Positions 1 to 11,357 are shown, counted from the stretch's first letter. The stretch is 64,000 nt of DNA from Pisolithus tinctorius (GCA_024663395.1 JANFAH010000027.1:744001-808000), one strand, 5' to 3'. Numbers and translations: made by a program. Notes: generated by a model from the letters alone, not told the origin.

Positions 1-81
1 TGAGTAGGCGAGATGGCGAGCAATATGCGAAGATTGAGGAGGGGCGAGGCTGGCTAGAACAACGAAGTCACACACAGCGCG

Positions 82-532
82 TGTTATGCTTGACCGAAGT
101 CAAGACGTAGGGAGAGCTCAGACGCAGTCTAAGGTTTCTACTAAGCAAACGGCTGTAGTAACCTCTGTAAACGACAGAGGATTTGGGGCAACGCTGGTAA
201 GAGTGGTCTGGGTTAGGGACACTGAGGGCAAAGTTCTGAGAACACTGCGTATAATTGAGCAGCTCAAGTCTGGGTTTCCAGGACTTGAGCCGACGGTCTA
301 AATACTACACAAAGACGGACCATGAGGCATCCGTGTGTAACGAGGTAACTACGCCATTGGTTGAACCACAATGACGCATGTCCTAGGCATGTAACGAGAC
401 AGTAACGCTAGTGGTAGAAATAGAGAGCCGTTGGATCAGAGGGAAGACGGCTCTAAAAGGAAACTAAGTCCAACAGATCAAAAGCAAGGTAAACGTACAG
501 TAAAGAGGAAAAGTTAGGGGTGAAACGTAACA
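82..532 (-). repeat. 3' LTR of family-1 chromovirus
   Basis: 451 bases, matching 6469-6919 along its length. In element orientation a TATTTAGA box (304-297) lies 33 bases before AGACTTGAGCT (271-261), the likely transcript start. That 11-mer is the exact complement of the primer site at 6456-6466. Confidence 0.95.
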
Positions 533-543
533 TTACCCCCTTT
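533..543 (-). other. 3' polypurine tract of family-1 chromovirus
   Basis: AAAGGGGGTAA in element orientation, directly against the 3' LTR. An identical 11-mer lies inside the integrase frame at 2591-2601. Polypurine tracts prime plus-strand DNA synthesis in LTR elements (established). Confidence 0.85.
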
Positions 544-569
544 CTAAGCATTGAAGTCCCCGACTTCAA

Positions 570-1655
570 CTACTCTCCATAAGGTTCTCCAGTCATGTTG
601 CTAACGGCGGAGTCGTCAAAGTCGAAGTCATTGTCGTACAAGTCATTATCCTTGCTCCCAACGAGGGTTCGATCATCGATCAGGGCTGGGGTGGCTATTC
701 TGTCCTGTAAAGGACGATGAGGGTGTATGGAAGGACACTGGGCCTGAGTATGTCCAGGACAAGTGGCGTGACAAAGGGGACATTCATACAGTCCACAGTT
801 GATGCGGATATGGCTGAGGCGATGACAGACATAACACGCTTGACGATAGCGTGGGTCAGATGGAGTAAGAGGTCTATCAAACTCAGTCATAGCATTTAAC
901 ACAGGGGTTGGTGGCAACTGTGCAAGGGTTTCGACAATGTTTAATGTGTAGTTGAGTTCAGGATGGGAGACGCCAAAGGTGGTCTCAGGATCTACCTCAG
1001 ATGGGGAGTCGTGAGACTCGCAAGGCTGAGGGTTAGGGCCTGATAAGCAACAGGCACGAGGTCTGTCAGCTCTTCGGAGAGAGCGTGAGGACTGGGAGGA
1101 GCAGGAGGACGATGGCGATGATGCCGGAGGAGAGGATGACATGGAGGAAACCGGAGGGGAGGTAGCAGTCAAGGGTCTTCTAGACCCAGGAGGAGGAGGG
1201 GCGATCAACGTAGGGTACTGTCGAACATTGTAAATGAGGTCTGCGCCTCCAAGAACATCGAAAAGTTTAAGTAAGAGGGGAACCTGTTGGACGGTTATCT
1301 CATTTAAGATGGTACGGGCAGGGGATAGAAGGGGGTTTTGCCGGTTGACATAGCAGGAAAGTTCTTCAAGCCGAAGGGCTTGGATGGTAGCATGATATAC
1401 GAGATCAAGTGGGGAGTTCTCGTCCACCTCATGGTAGATGGTGCCGACGACAGCGGGGTCAGCAATAAAGAGTCGATAGGAAGCGATCATCTGATCGCTA
1501 GCAGGCTGTCGTTGCCGACAAGCAAACGGAGTGTGACGGTGAGAGGTTTCACGAGGGTAGGTGTAACGATGAGGGGGCATTTCGAGGGTGATGTTTCTGA
1601 CAGTACGAGTGGGGCGTCGAGTGGGTTGTTTCTGAAGGGGGAAGTCCTTGGGGAA
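570..1655 (-). pseudogene. C-terminal extension of family-1 pol with zinc knuckles
   Basis: About 361 codons that follow the chromodomain in the same frame as pol, separated only by a TGA at 1656-1658, and ending in TAG at 570-572. A serine/proline-rich middle is followed by a CCHC knuckle (CYVCHRLSHIRINC pattern, C-x2-C-x4-H-x4-C) and a second Cys/His group (CPLC...H...C), then an acidic tail. The TGA may be a mutated CGA, as elsewhere in this copy, which would make this part of the Pol polyprotein. It could also be a separate third ORF. Function unknown; nucleic-acid binding is inferred from the knuckles. Confidence 0.6.
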
Positions 1656-4600
1656 TCATTTCTTATAGGTGGAAAGCGTATCATCCACATGTTCAAGGTG
1701 TGACTCTGTCTGCCACGAGTTTTCAGAAGAAGGGTAACCCTTCCATTTGATTAAGAAGGTGTGTCTGCAGCCAGACCTTTTATGGCTGACTATCGCCTCG
1801 ATTTCGTATTCTTCCTCCTCGTTGACAAGGTCAGGTGGTGGAGCCGGGAAGTTCGGTCCGTGAACATCATTTTCATGATAGGGCGATAGGAGAGAAGCGT
1901 GGAAAACGTTATGGATTTTCCACCGTGGGGGGATCATGAGGCGATACGTGATGGGGGACAGGACATCGGCAACAGTGAAGGGTCCTTCCTGTTTGGGTGC
2001 AAGCTTTCTATTTTCATAGGAGCATTTCAAATTGCGTGCTTCTAGCCAGACTTTATCACCTTTCTGGAATGGGGTGAAGGGTCGTGACGAGCGGTCCTTC
2101 ATGGTTTTCCTGGCTAGATCATGGGCTGCAAGGGCTTCTTCTCTAGCTTTTTGGAGTTCCTCGAGTCTAGACTCAGCGGCAGGAAGGTGGGTCTCCGTGA
2201 TCAGGGACGGAAGGGGTTTCGGTTCATATCCATACATGAGGTAGAACGGAGATTGATGGGTGACAGAGTGTGGGTGGTGGTTATGCACGAATTCAGCCAT
2301 TGGTAGACTATCCACCCATGAGGTGGGGTCGTTCTGGCAAAAGATGTGGAGATAAGTTTCCACTTCTTGATTTATGCGTTCCGTTTCTCCGTTGGTCTGA
2401 GGGTGATATGCTGTTGATAGGGCAAGAGAGTATCCCAGAAGGGAAGCGAGCTCTCTAGCAAAGGCGGAGGCAAATTGGGGTCCTCAATCAGATATAATTT
2501 TGTTGTACAACCCGAAACGGGAGTAGACTTTCTTGAAGAACAATGCTGCGATGTCAGCAGCGGAGGCGGTTTTCTTGGTGGGTGATAAAATTACCCCCTT
2601 TGTAAGCCCATGGTCTACCACGACCAAAAGGGAGTCATAGCCGTGAGAGACAGGTAGGTCGGTGACCAGATCACAAGAGATCTGTTGGAAAGGTCAGGTT
2701 GAGGTGGAGGGAATAGGCGTAAGGGGCGGTGTCGTGGGGTGAGTGTTTACTTTGTTTTGCTGGCATACAGCACAGCCTTCGACATACTTGCAGACAAAGG
2801 ACGCGAGTCCAGGCCACCAAAACTCGGAAGAAACGAGTTGTCGGGTTTTTAGGACACTGGGATGACTGGCAGAGGGGTGGTCATGATGGTTGGATACAAC
2901 GGTCCGACGAAGGGTAGGGTCATTGGGGATATACACCCGGTTTTTGTAAAGTAGTACTCCACTGTCAAACCTCCAATCGGAGAGATGGGATTTGAACAGG
3001 AGTGGCATGTCGACATTTTCAATGGCACAAAGTGCCGTTTGGACTACGGGATCTTTCATGGAGGACGATGTGACCTTCTGAGTAAGGTTGGTATCGATGA
3101 GATTGACGAACAACATTTGTGGGAGGAGAGTTACTCCTTTATTATCTTCATCATCGTTGGGAATATGATCAGGGCGGCGGGAAAGCACATCTGGTGCAGC
3201 CAGGTCTTTGCCTGGGACATGTTCTAGTTGCAGATCAAAATCTGCGAGGTCGAGGAGCCAGCGAGCCTGGCGACGATTCAGATTTTGAGGAGATTTGAAA
3301 TATGTCAGGTTTTTATGGTCTGTGAAGACCTTAACTGGGAACGGGGATCCGTGGAGGTAATGTCTCCAGGATTTCAGTGCTCGAATAACTCCTAGCAGCT
3401 CTCTGTCATAAATGTCGTAGTTTCTCTCTGCAGGGTTAAACGATTGGGATAGGAAGGCACAAGGCTGCCATTGTCCATTCGAGTCTTTTTGAAGGAGGAC
3501 TCCTCCTGTTGCATACTTGGATGCATCAGTGGTGATTGCGAACGGCCGGGAGGTATCGGGCATTCGAAGGGTTGGTTGTGCCATAAAAATTCTTTTTAGG
3601 AGTTCAAAGGCGTCCTGACACTTCCTCGACCAACTCCAGTCGACCATTTTCTTGGTAAGGTCGATAAGCGGTCATGCAATGTCCAAGTAGTAAGGAACAA
3701 ATGTCCTGTAAAAGTTTGCAAATCCTAGGAAGGATCGCACATCCTTGACCTTTTTTGGAACAGGCCATTCGGCAATGCCTTGGACCTTGACGGGGTCCAT
3801 GGCGACAGTGTTTTCTTTGATAATCATGCTGAGGTATTCTACTTCAGCAAGATCAAAATGACATTTTTCCAGTTTTAGAGGGAGAGAAAGTTCCCTCATT
3901 CTTTCGAGGACACGACGGGTTCTTCATTTGTGTTCTTTGGGATTGTTTGAAAAGATGAGGAGGTCATCCATATAGACGACCAACCATCCTTCAGCAATCA
4001 TGTCTCGGAAGGAGTCATTCATAAATCGCTGGAAGGTGGCAGGGGAATTGCACAGCCCAAAGAACATAACAGTTGGTTCGAAGAGACCTTTGTGCGTGAT
4101 GAATGTGGCCTTCCATTGGTCCCCTTCCTTGATCCGAACATTGTTATAGCCAGATCTGACGTCCATTTTTGTAAAGATGGAGGCTCCTTTCAATTTGTCT
4201 ACAAGATCTGAAATGAGGGGAAGGGGGTATGCATCCTTCACCGTATTCTTGTTCAGGTACCGGTAATCCTGGCAAGGACATAAGGAGCCATCTTTCTTTC
4301 CTATGAAGAAGAAAGGGGCGGCTTGGGGGGACTTCGAGGGGTGAATCTTTCCTTCTCGAAGGTTTTCCTCAATAAATTTTTCTGCAGACTCTCGCTCAGA
4401 GGGAGAGAGAGGGTATGCCTTGGCCACCTTGGGGACGAAGTCCTCTACAAGGTTTATGGCATGGTCATATGGTCGTGATGGAGGTAAAACTCCATCGGAG
4501 GGTTTTTCAAAGACCGAAGCGAAGTCCTTGTAGTCTTCAGGAAGGACAGCTTTCGGTTTCTTCTTGTGTTCTTCTTGGGCTAGTTCAGTAGCTGTGGTAA

Positions 4601-5276
4601 TTTTTCGAAGAAGACTATTGTTGGGGTTAATCTTCTTGGCTTCTTCGACGAGTTTCCCAACCGACATCACAAAGTGTGCTCGGATGGTTTTGTCTTCTGG
4701 TTCTTCGTAGTCCATGAATATCCCTTTCTTTTCAACGGGGGACACAAGATTCATGGTTGGTTCTTCGATGGCAACAGAAGAAATGTTGTGTTTCAATTCT
4801 TTTGATCTATTGGTCCTTTCATCGATAGACAAAGTGCCCATCCTCCAGTCCACAACGGGGTTGTTTTCTTGGAGCCAAGGGAGACCCAGGATGACATTTT
4901 CCATTCCACAATTGATGACATGGAAAAAGGCTTGGTGGACGAGCCCTTCAATCTTAAAGTAGAGAGTGGTGGAAAACAGTATTCTTCCCTTTGAGTTCTG
5001 GGTTCCATCAGCATTTTTGGCGAGGATGGGTTCAGTGAGGCGTTGAGTAGGGATTCGGTGCTTTCGCACAAAACCCCAATCGATACAAGAGATTTCTGCT
5101 CCGGAGTCAACTAGAGCGGTAGTGTTGACGACTTTCAGGGTGGTTTCTGATGTGTAAAGGGAGACAGGGACCTGCATAGTACGTTCTGGTGTAGACGTTA
5201 CAAGTACAGGTGCAACAGAAACCAAACTGTCCTTAGTTTGGGGAACGTCTTGTGTCAACGCAGAGTTCCCATTCAA
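1656..5276 (-). pseudogene. pol: family-1 Pol polyprotein (PR-RT-RH-IN-chromodomain), broken
   Basis: Reading minus: aspartic protease around the DSGAE motif (near 5105), reverse transcriptase with catalytic YMDD (near 3965), RNase H (TTDASKYATGG near 3520, DHKNLTYF near 3310), integrase with an N-terminal zinc region (H...C..C near 2750-2890), the catalytic core (CDLVTDLP near 2660, SD-stop-GPQF at 2488, NGETERIN near 2390) and a chromodomain (IEAIVSHK...FLIKWKGY...SW, about 1660-1825). In-frame TGAs at 3924, 3672, 2694 and 2488 each fall where Arg is expected (for example SDRGPQF), so CGA to TGA explains them. The frame is otherwise open. It is reached from gag by a -1 shift at 5276-5282. 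Confidence 0.9.
2591..2601 (-). other. internal copy of the polypurine tract (candidate central PPT)
   Basis: AAAGGGGGTAA inside the integrase core codons (...LTKGVIL...), identical to the 3' tract at 533-543. Central tracts in the integrase region prime a second plus strand in lentiviruses and Ty1 (established). Use here is inferred. Confidence 0.5.
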
Positions 5277-5282
5277 AAATCC
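5241..5282 (-). promoter_or_regulatory. -1 ribosomal frameshift site, family-1 gag/pol
   Basis: GGATTTT (5282-5276) ends directly at the gag stop TGA (5275-5273). The pol frame opens in -1 from here. Five bases later GGGAAC (5270-5265) can pair with GTTCCC (5246-5241). The same heptamer before a stop codon serves red clover necrotic mosaic virus (from memory). The stem is short, so this is less certain than the sites in families 2 and 3. Confidence 0.55.
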
Positions 5283-6415
5283 TTTCCAAGGGCTCTAGCA
5301 ATATTTACCAGAGCGATGGATGGACCAGCGACCTTTTCTTCATCGTCGCTCTCTTCTACCTCCACAATTTTGCGGATTTTCTTTACTTTCTTCTGGGGAG
5401 TTTTCCCTTTGTCTGGACATTCCCAAGAGAGATGTCCTTTGTTTCCACAACCGAAACATCTTCCTTCTTTGATGTGTCAGTCTCGTTCTTCTTTGGAGAG
5501 TCTCACTCCATCCACGTCCATAGTGTTTGGATCTTTTTCTTCGGCAAAATTGTTCCTGGGGTGGAACGTCTTCTTTTCTTTTTTTCCAAAGGTTTCATTG
5601 ATCTTTCTCCACTTGGCGTCGAACTTCTGCGCTTGGGTGTATCACTCAGTAATTTTAGTGGGAGTGGTTTCCATCATATGGATTCTGTTCGCGATGAAAG
5701 GTTTGAGTCCTTGTGAGAAGAACTCGATCAGAGCGACGTCTTCCGTGATGGTCGAGTCGGCAGCGGCAGTTCGGAAGTCGGTGATGTATTGTTCCACCGA
5801 ATCTTTCTGTTTCAGGGTTTGCAGTTTGGCGATGGCAGTTCCTGCGGTGTCGGCGGAGGTGAAAGATTCTTTGAAAGCTTTTGTAAAGTCGGCGAAGGTG
5901 CCGAAACTCGGGGGGTTCTTTTCCAGAGATACCTTCTGGAAGGTGGCTGCCCAGGAATGGGCGACCCCCTTCTTCATGTACGACAAGGCGTAGACTACCT
6001 TTTTGGTGTCTGTGTCGTACAGTTCTTCATTGACCAAGAGGTAGGTCTGTACAGAGTACAGCCAGCTCATGGCATTCTTTTGGTCTCCATCAAAATCAGT
6101 TGGAGCACCAATCTTCAATTCAGTGGCTTTGGTGGCATTGCTGACTGGTGCCTTCGACGATGAACCGGACATCGTATTCTGTGGTTGGATCGGGGGTGTA
6201 GGAAGTGTGGCGGGTACTGGTGGGATTGGGGTACCAAGTGACGCAAGAGAGTGAGTGAAAAGGTTCGAGAGGATACCAGAGGTAAAGCCTCTATCCAGTT
6301 GTTCAGGTTCGTTGGAGGAGGTGTCTGTGACAGTGCTCTCCTGTTCTTCGTCAGATGACGATTCTTCACAAGTGGGTCGCAATGGCGCCCAATGTCGATT
6401 GTTTCGGGGGTTCAT
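5273..6415 (-). pseudogene. gag: family-1 Gag, broken by two TGA codons
   Basis: Begins at ATG 6415 (MNPRNNRHWAPLR) and runs to TGA 5273-5275, about 380 codons, with in-frame TGA at 5642 and 5477. It has an acidic N-terminus, then a retrotransposon Gag region (DFDGDQKNAMSWLYSV...YMKKGVAHSWAATF) and a CCHC zinc knuckle (CFGCGNKGHLSWEC, near 5455) typical of nucleocapsid. Gag forms the particle and binds element RNA (established). Both internal stops read as CGA to TGA. Confidence 0.85.
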
Positions 6416-6455
6416 GGTGGTGCACTAAACAGTGACCAATTTGGCCAAAGGCTGT

Positions 6456-6466
6456 AGACTTGAGCT
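6456..6466 (-). other. self-priming primer-binding site, family 1
   Basis: In element orientation AGCTCAAGTCT, two bases inside the 5' LTR. It is the exact complement of AGACTTGAGCT in the LTR (6658-6648 and 271-261), 33 bases after a TATA-like box. No tRNA-type TGG site is present. This is the Tf1/sushi arrangement in which the first 11 bases of the mRNA fold back as primer. Confidence 0.75.
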
Positions 6467-6468
6467 TT

Positions 6469-6919
6469 TGTTACGCTTGACCGAAGTTGAGACGTAGGGA
6501 GAGCTCAGACGCAGTCTAAGGTTTCTACTAAGCAAACGGCTGTAGTAACCTCTGTAAACGACAGAGGATTTGGGGCAATGCCGGTAAGAGTGGTCCGGGT
6601 TAGGGACACTGAGGGCAAAGTTCTGAGAACGCTGTGTATAATTGAGCAGCTCAAGTCTGGGTTTCCAGGACTTGAGCCGACGGTCTAAATACTACACAAA
6701 GATGGACCATGAGGCATCTGTGTGTAACGAGGTAACTATGCCATTGGTTGAACCATGACGATGCATGTCCTAGGCATGTAACGAGACAGTAACGCTAGTG
6801 GTGGGAATAGAGAGCCGTCGGATCAGAGGGAAGATGGCTCTAAAAGGAAACTAAGTCCAATGGATCAAAAGCAAGGTAAACATACAGTAAAGAGGAAAAG
6901 TTAGGGGTGAAACATAACA
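6469..6919 (-). repeat. 5' LTR of family-1 chromovirus
   Basis: 451 bases, TGTTA...TAACA, partner of 82-532. It would drive gag-pol on the minus strand. Confidence 0.95.
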
Positions 6920-7406
6920 GCGCATTCAAGAAGATGCCAAGGTGCCCTTTTCAGTTTTGATTCGAACACTATCTACTGCAAAATACAGGTACCCTAGCAC
7001 AAAGGAAAAGGCAATCAACAGGGATGGATGGCTCGAGGCCATTCATCAGTACTTAGTATCAGGACTCTGTCCACCTGACTGCGAGGTGTTCGAGGGCAAG
7101 GAGTCATGTTTGAAGGGCACGGAGGTTAGGGGCGAAGAGTTGTGTTTGAAGGGCATGAAGATATATGTGGTGAGGTCAAGGGAAGCAGATGCAAGGGCGA
7201 GGATGTTTGTGCAAGGAGGAGAGCGACCAAGGATGGTCGAGTTCTAAACCACCCCTTGGATGTAGGGAACAAGTTCAAGTTCCCTAGGAGAATCCATCTC
7301 AGTCAGGAGTTTAGGGGTGGAAGGACTTGTTTATTTCTTGCTTTTGTTTTTGTGTTTGTACCCCTGGACTTGGTGGCAAGCAGTCGTGTTGCTGACTAAG
7401 CATGCA
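6920..7406. other. unplaced remnant flanking the family-1 insertion
   Basis: Not part of the LTR element and still containing CpG. An open frame at 6942-7247 (plus, 101 codons) reads INRDGWLEAIHQYLVSG near its start, which loosely resembles the stretch between RNase H and integrase of fungal gypsy Pol, but it is too short to assign. The other side of the insertion (1-81) shows no recognisable feature. Confidence 0.3.
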
Positions 7407-8037
7407 CACTGTGTTCGCGCAAGTTCAGTTTACCAACAAAAAAAAATTCATGTCACAGGCCCTCAGTAGTAGGGTGATTTTGTCTCGCATTTCGGCAAGT
7501 TTTTGAAGTTAGAATTATTACTTTGGGGAGTACCCAAAGGGCCAGGAGGACTGGCAAGAGTTATTGGACAGACACAGCTAAGTATTCCTTTTCAGTTCGC
7601 AATTTTCACCTTTTTACTACACTTCTTTTCTCCAGAGAGAACCTCCCTTTTGGGTCGAGCACAAATCTCGCCCATTACTGATATTTACTAATTATAGGCT
7701 CCTCTTAAAACCTATTCCTACAGCGCTGTGTTTGTGCAAGTTCAGTTTACCATACAAGCAATCCATGTGAGAGGCCCTCAGTAGCAGGGTGAATTAGTCT
7801 CACATTTTGGCAAGTTTTCGAGGTCAGATTTATTACTTTGGGGAGTACCCAAAGTGCCAGGAGGACTGGCAGAAGGTTTTGGACAGACAGAGCTAAGTAT
7901 TCTTTTCTAGTTTGCATATTTCATGTTTTACTACACTTCTTTTCTCCAGCAAGAACCTCCCTTTTGGGTCAAGCACAATACTTGCCCATCACTGACATTT
8001 ACTGATTCTAGGTCCACTCTATTACCTATTCCTACAG
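7407..8037. repeat. tandem direct duplication, two copies of about 315 bases
   Basis: Copy 1 (about 7407-7723) and copy 2 (about 7724-8037) share CTGTGTT...GCAAGTTCAGTTT starts and both end in CCTATTCCTACAG. At most sites where copy 1 has CpG (for example TTCGCGC, CTCGCATTTCGG, GTCGAG) copy 2 has TpG or CpA (TTTGTGC, CTCACATTTTGG, GTCAAG). No coding potential was recognised. Copy 2 abuts the truncated end of the old family-2 element. Confidence 0.8.
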
Positions 8038-8983
8038 CAGGAAGAACAGGCTCAGCTTGAGGCAGAGAGGGCAGAGAGGGAGAGGGCTGAGGCTGAGAGG
8101 GCAGTGTGGGAGGCTGAGGAGAGGAGGGCATGTGAAGAGGAGGAGAGATGTGAGGCTGAGTGCAAATGCAAAGCTGAGGCCAAGAAGAGTGATGGGGCTG
8201 GGGCTGGTAGTAGTGAGGCTGCTGAGGTGAAGAAGGTGGTCATGGACCCTGGGTGAGTACCTCCTCTACTGCTGTGCATTTTGTCTGAAGCCTGCGTTTA
8301 GCAGTACCTGCTACACCTGGGCAAAGACCATCTGTGAGTTCCTCATAGACAGCAACAAGAAGTGGGTCACCTGCATGTGGTGCAACCAGTCAAAGGGTAA
8401 GTGCCAGTGGCCTGGAGATGGGAAGGACACCAAGGTTGGTCCTAAGGCTGCTTCCAAGGTTGACAAAGGGAAGAAGAGGAAGGTGGATGAGGAGACACCT
8501 GAGGCCAGGCCCAGCAAGAAGAAGTGGGTGAAATTGAAGTCAGTCAAGGTGCTGGACATTGACAAGCCTGAGGCTGGCATGAGTGGGGTGAGGAAGGCTG
8601 TCACAAGGGGGTTCACAGGCTTGAAAGACAAGCTCAAATGTCTTATTGACATGGCAGGGCTGATTGCCAACAGTCTGGCCAGCCTCTTCAAACTCCATGA
8701 GACCACAGTTGAGAATTCAGGCCAAATTGCCAACATGCTTGAGGCCTTACTCAGAAAGTCATATGCTTTGGTATGGCAGTCTCCCCCTTGGACTCAGGCT
8801 TGTCTGAGCTTGACTCTGATGAGCTGCATGAGGAGGCCAATTGGTTGAAGAACCACAGCAAAGACAAGGAGGAGGAGGCTGAAGGGAGGATGAAGGTATG
8901 GCCAAGTAGTGTTTATAGTGTAGCACCTTTGCAATCCTTCTGTGAATGTCATGTGTCTGGTGTCTGGTGTTACACAGTAAAAT
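8038..8983 (+). pseudogene. remnant of the opposite-strand Zn-cluster accessory gene (family 2, old copy)
   Basis: Homologous to 39297-40372 but missing the N-terminal part. The charged coil (EAERAERERAEAERA) ends in VVMDPG at a GTGAGT donor (8254). After an intron of about 50 bases the second exon begins near 8307. The first cysteine pair of the cluster is lost (CTRC became STCY), while the second half (TCMWCNQSKGKC) keeps its cysteines. The end is frameshifted near 8770. Inactive by inspection. Confidence 0.75.
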
Positions 8984-9084
8984 AAGAGAAACAAGAAGGG
9001 GAAAACAAGGTAAGTAAGAGGTCAGGAGAAAACTAGACACTGATAGAAATAGAAAAAGAAACTGAGGCTGGTTGAGGCCAGTCC

Positions 9085-11355
9085 TCATTGGAAAGGGCTG
9101 GGTTTAGTGGGGTAGCAGGAGTGGAACTCTTGCATGAGTTCAGAAGCATTGTTGAGCTCTGTAGCAAGTACCCATGTAGTTTCTTCATCAGTCCCTTCAT
9201 AGCCAGACCACTGGACTAAGTACTGTAACCAACACTGCCAACACCAGTCAACCTTGCAGTCAAGGATTTCAGCTACCTCAAACTCTAGTTCACCATCAAC
9301 CTCAACTGGCAGGGGTGGTGGTTGAGTCTGGTTTGGGATGGTATTAGGGACAGCCAGATTAAGTTGAGACACATGGAAGACCAGATGGACTGCACACATT
9401 GAGTCTGGCAGGTGCAGCATGAATGAGTGGGTACCAGCCTGAGCTATAACCAGATATGGTCCAAGGTTATACTTGGTCACCAACCTTGAAGTCTGGGGCT
9501 GGCATGCATTTGGCATTGGCCAGTCCTTGATAGCACTGTTATGCAAGGGTCATCTCCTCATGTAGGTACTGGTGCAGTGAGTCCAGGTTGACTGCATAAT
9601 CATGAGCCCAAGCAGAGGTGAGGTCACACTCTGGGTGTACCAAGATGTTAGGGTGGTAGCCCTTATTAGCAAAGAAGGGTGAAACACCAGTAGTAGCACT
9701 AGGAGCATTGTTGTAAGCAAACTTGGCCAGAGGTAGTAGGTCAGCCCAGTTGTCCTGTTGATAGTTACAGTAGACTTTGAGGTACTGTTCCAGCATCTGG
9801 TTAGTCCTCTTGGTCTGGCCATCACCCTTGGGGTGGTAGCCCAAGGTGAAGTGTAAGCACATATCTAAGGCCTTACCAAGTGACTGGAAGAAGTGAGACA
9901 CAAACTCCAAGCCTCAGTCTGAGGTCACATGGCCCAGTACTCCATGCTTTGAAAAGACATGGAGTAGGAAGAGTTTGGCAAGTTCTGGGGCCATGATGGT
10001 GTCATGTGTGGGGATGAAGATGGCCTGCTTGGAAAGCCAATCAACTACAACAAGGATGGCTGTGAAGCCAGATGAGGCTGGAAGTTGCTCAATGAAATCC
10101 ATAGGGATGGAATTCCATGGTTTCTCCAAAGTGTTGGAAGGCAGCTGGGGCACCAAAAGGCATTACCAACCACTCATAAGAACCATACCAAGTCTGAAAT
10201 GTGGTCTTCCATTCATCACCTGGGGCAATCCAGACAAGATGGTAGGCATGCTGGAGATCAATCTTGGTATAGATCTTGGCTTGGCTTGGTGAGTCTAAGA
10301 GGTCAGAGATGAGTGGTAGCAGGTATCTGTCTTTCTTAGTGATTTTGTTCAGACTGTGGAAGTCTACACAGAGCTGGAGGGAGCCATCCTTCTTTTTAAC
10401 AAAGAGGACCAGTGCAGCATAGGGGGAAGAGGTTGGATGAATGAAACTGGTGGTGAGGTTCTCATTGATGAAGGTCCAGAGAGCTTGCAGCTTGACCAGG
10501 GACAGTTAATAGATGGCGCCTAGGGGTGGGGTTGTTCCTTCCTCAAGCTCTATTTTCAGGTCATACTCCCAGTGTGGCAGGAACGCTGAGGCCTTGGCCT
10601 TGCTGAATATATCAGCAAAGTCATGGTACTCCTCTGGAACATTGGGTAGGGCCAGAGGAGGGGAGACTGAGGCTGATCAGGCTTGAGCTGAGTCTGAGGT
10701 GTGGAGCTGAAGTTGGAACTGGACAGACCCTTCAAGTTTGCAGGTGTGCATGAAGGCAGCTGCAATGATTAGGGAGACAAGAGGGGCCTTCAGGGGGGTG
10801 TGAGCTGGGGAGTCGGAGACTGGTACAGATGGCACAGGGCCAGGTTGGTCACTAGGACTGGGTCAGGGAGGCCAGTGGGAACTGGGCTTACAGGGGGTGT
10901 CAACAGGGTTGGCATTGCTTGTGCAGGAGTCTGGAATGTTAGACTGCTCAGTACCCAATCAATCAATGGATTGTAGCAGGTGAGCTAGTTATGTCTGAGG
11001 ACTATCTTACACTCAGAATCCAACAGGGCTAAAAACAGGGTTACTGGGGTGACATTGCCAGATGCAAAGTGGATATTGACATCTACTGCTTGAGTTATGG
11101 TAAAAGTGGACATTCCATCAAAGAGCTGGAGTTGGATTGGGGAGACTGAGTATGGGGTAAATGAGTGTTGATTAACAAATTGATTATCTATAAAACAATG
11201 CATGGAACCAGAGTCCACTAAAGTATGAAGCTGAGGTAGTTCATGATTTTCTAATGTGACATAGGGGGTTAATGAATTCAGACTGGAAAGAGCAGATGCA
11301 TTGAGACAAGCCTCCAAGTTTGCACAACCAGAGTCAATGCAGCTCCCAGATTGTG
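9085..11355 (-). pseudogene. pol: decayed Pol of the old family-2 copy
   Basis: Fragments on the minus strand match the intact Pol at 40571-44227: protease (TLVDSGSMHCFID near 11200), part of RT, then a junction near 10150 that skips the RT/RNase H/integrase-N region, integrase core ([12 protein letters not shown] near 10110), GQTKRTNQ near 9800 and a chromodomain tail (9085-9300). Stops, frameshifts and the 1.4-kb deletion make it non-functional. Confidence 0.85.
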
Positions 11356-11357
11356 TG

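Larger units (their letters stand above)
82..6919 (-). mobile_element. Ty3/gypsy chromovirus, family 1, full-length but decayed
   Basis: A complete LTR retrotransposon on the minus strand, 6838 bases. The 451-base LTRs begin TGTTA and end TAACA. Flanks are GCGCG (77-81) and GCGCA (6920-6924), a 5-base target duplication with one CG to CA change. In element order it holds 5' LTR, primer site, gag, -1 shift, protease, reverse transcriptase, RNase H, integrase, chromodomain, a C-terminal extension, polypurine tract and 3' LTR. The reading frames are cut by TGA codons at 5642, 5477, 3924, 3672, 2694, 2488 and 1656, and some twenty LTR-LTR differences are mostly CpG transitions. It is therefore an inactive copy. 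The chromodomain at the pol end places it among chromoviruses (established family knowledge). Confidence 0.95.

Noticed and set aside
86..301. Open frame of 71 codons
   Set aside because: Lies wholly inside the family-1 3' LTR, opposite to its transcription, with no motif.
1656..5644. UGA recoding or readthrough in family 1
   Set aside because: Seven TGAs lie at conserved Arg positions with CpG decay all around; C to T mutation of CGA is simpler than recoding.
6440..6468. tRNA primer-binding site for family 1
   Set aside because: No TGG-type start is present next to the LTR; the exact complement to the LTR transcript start explains the site better.
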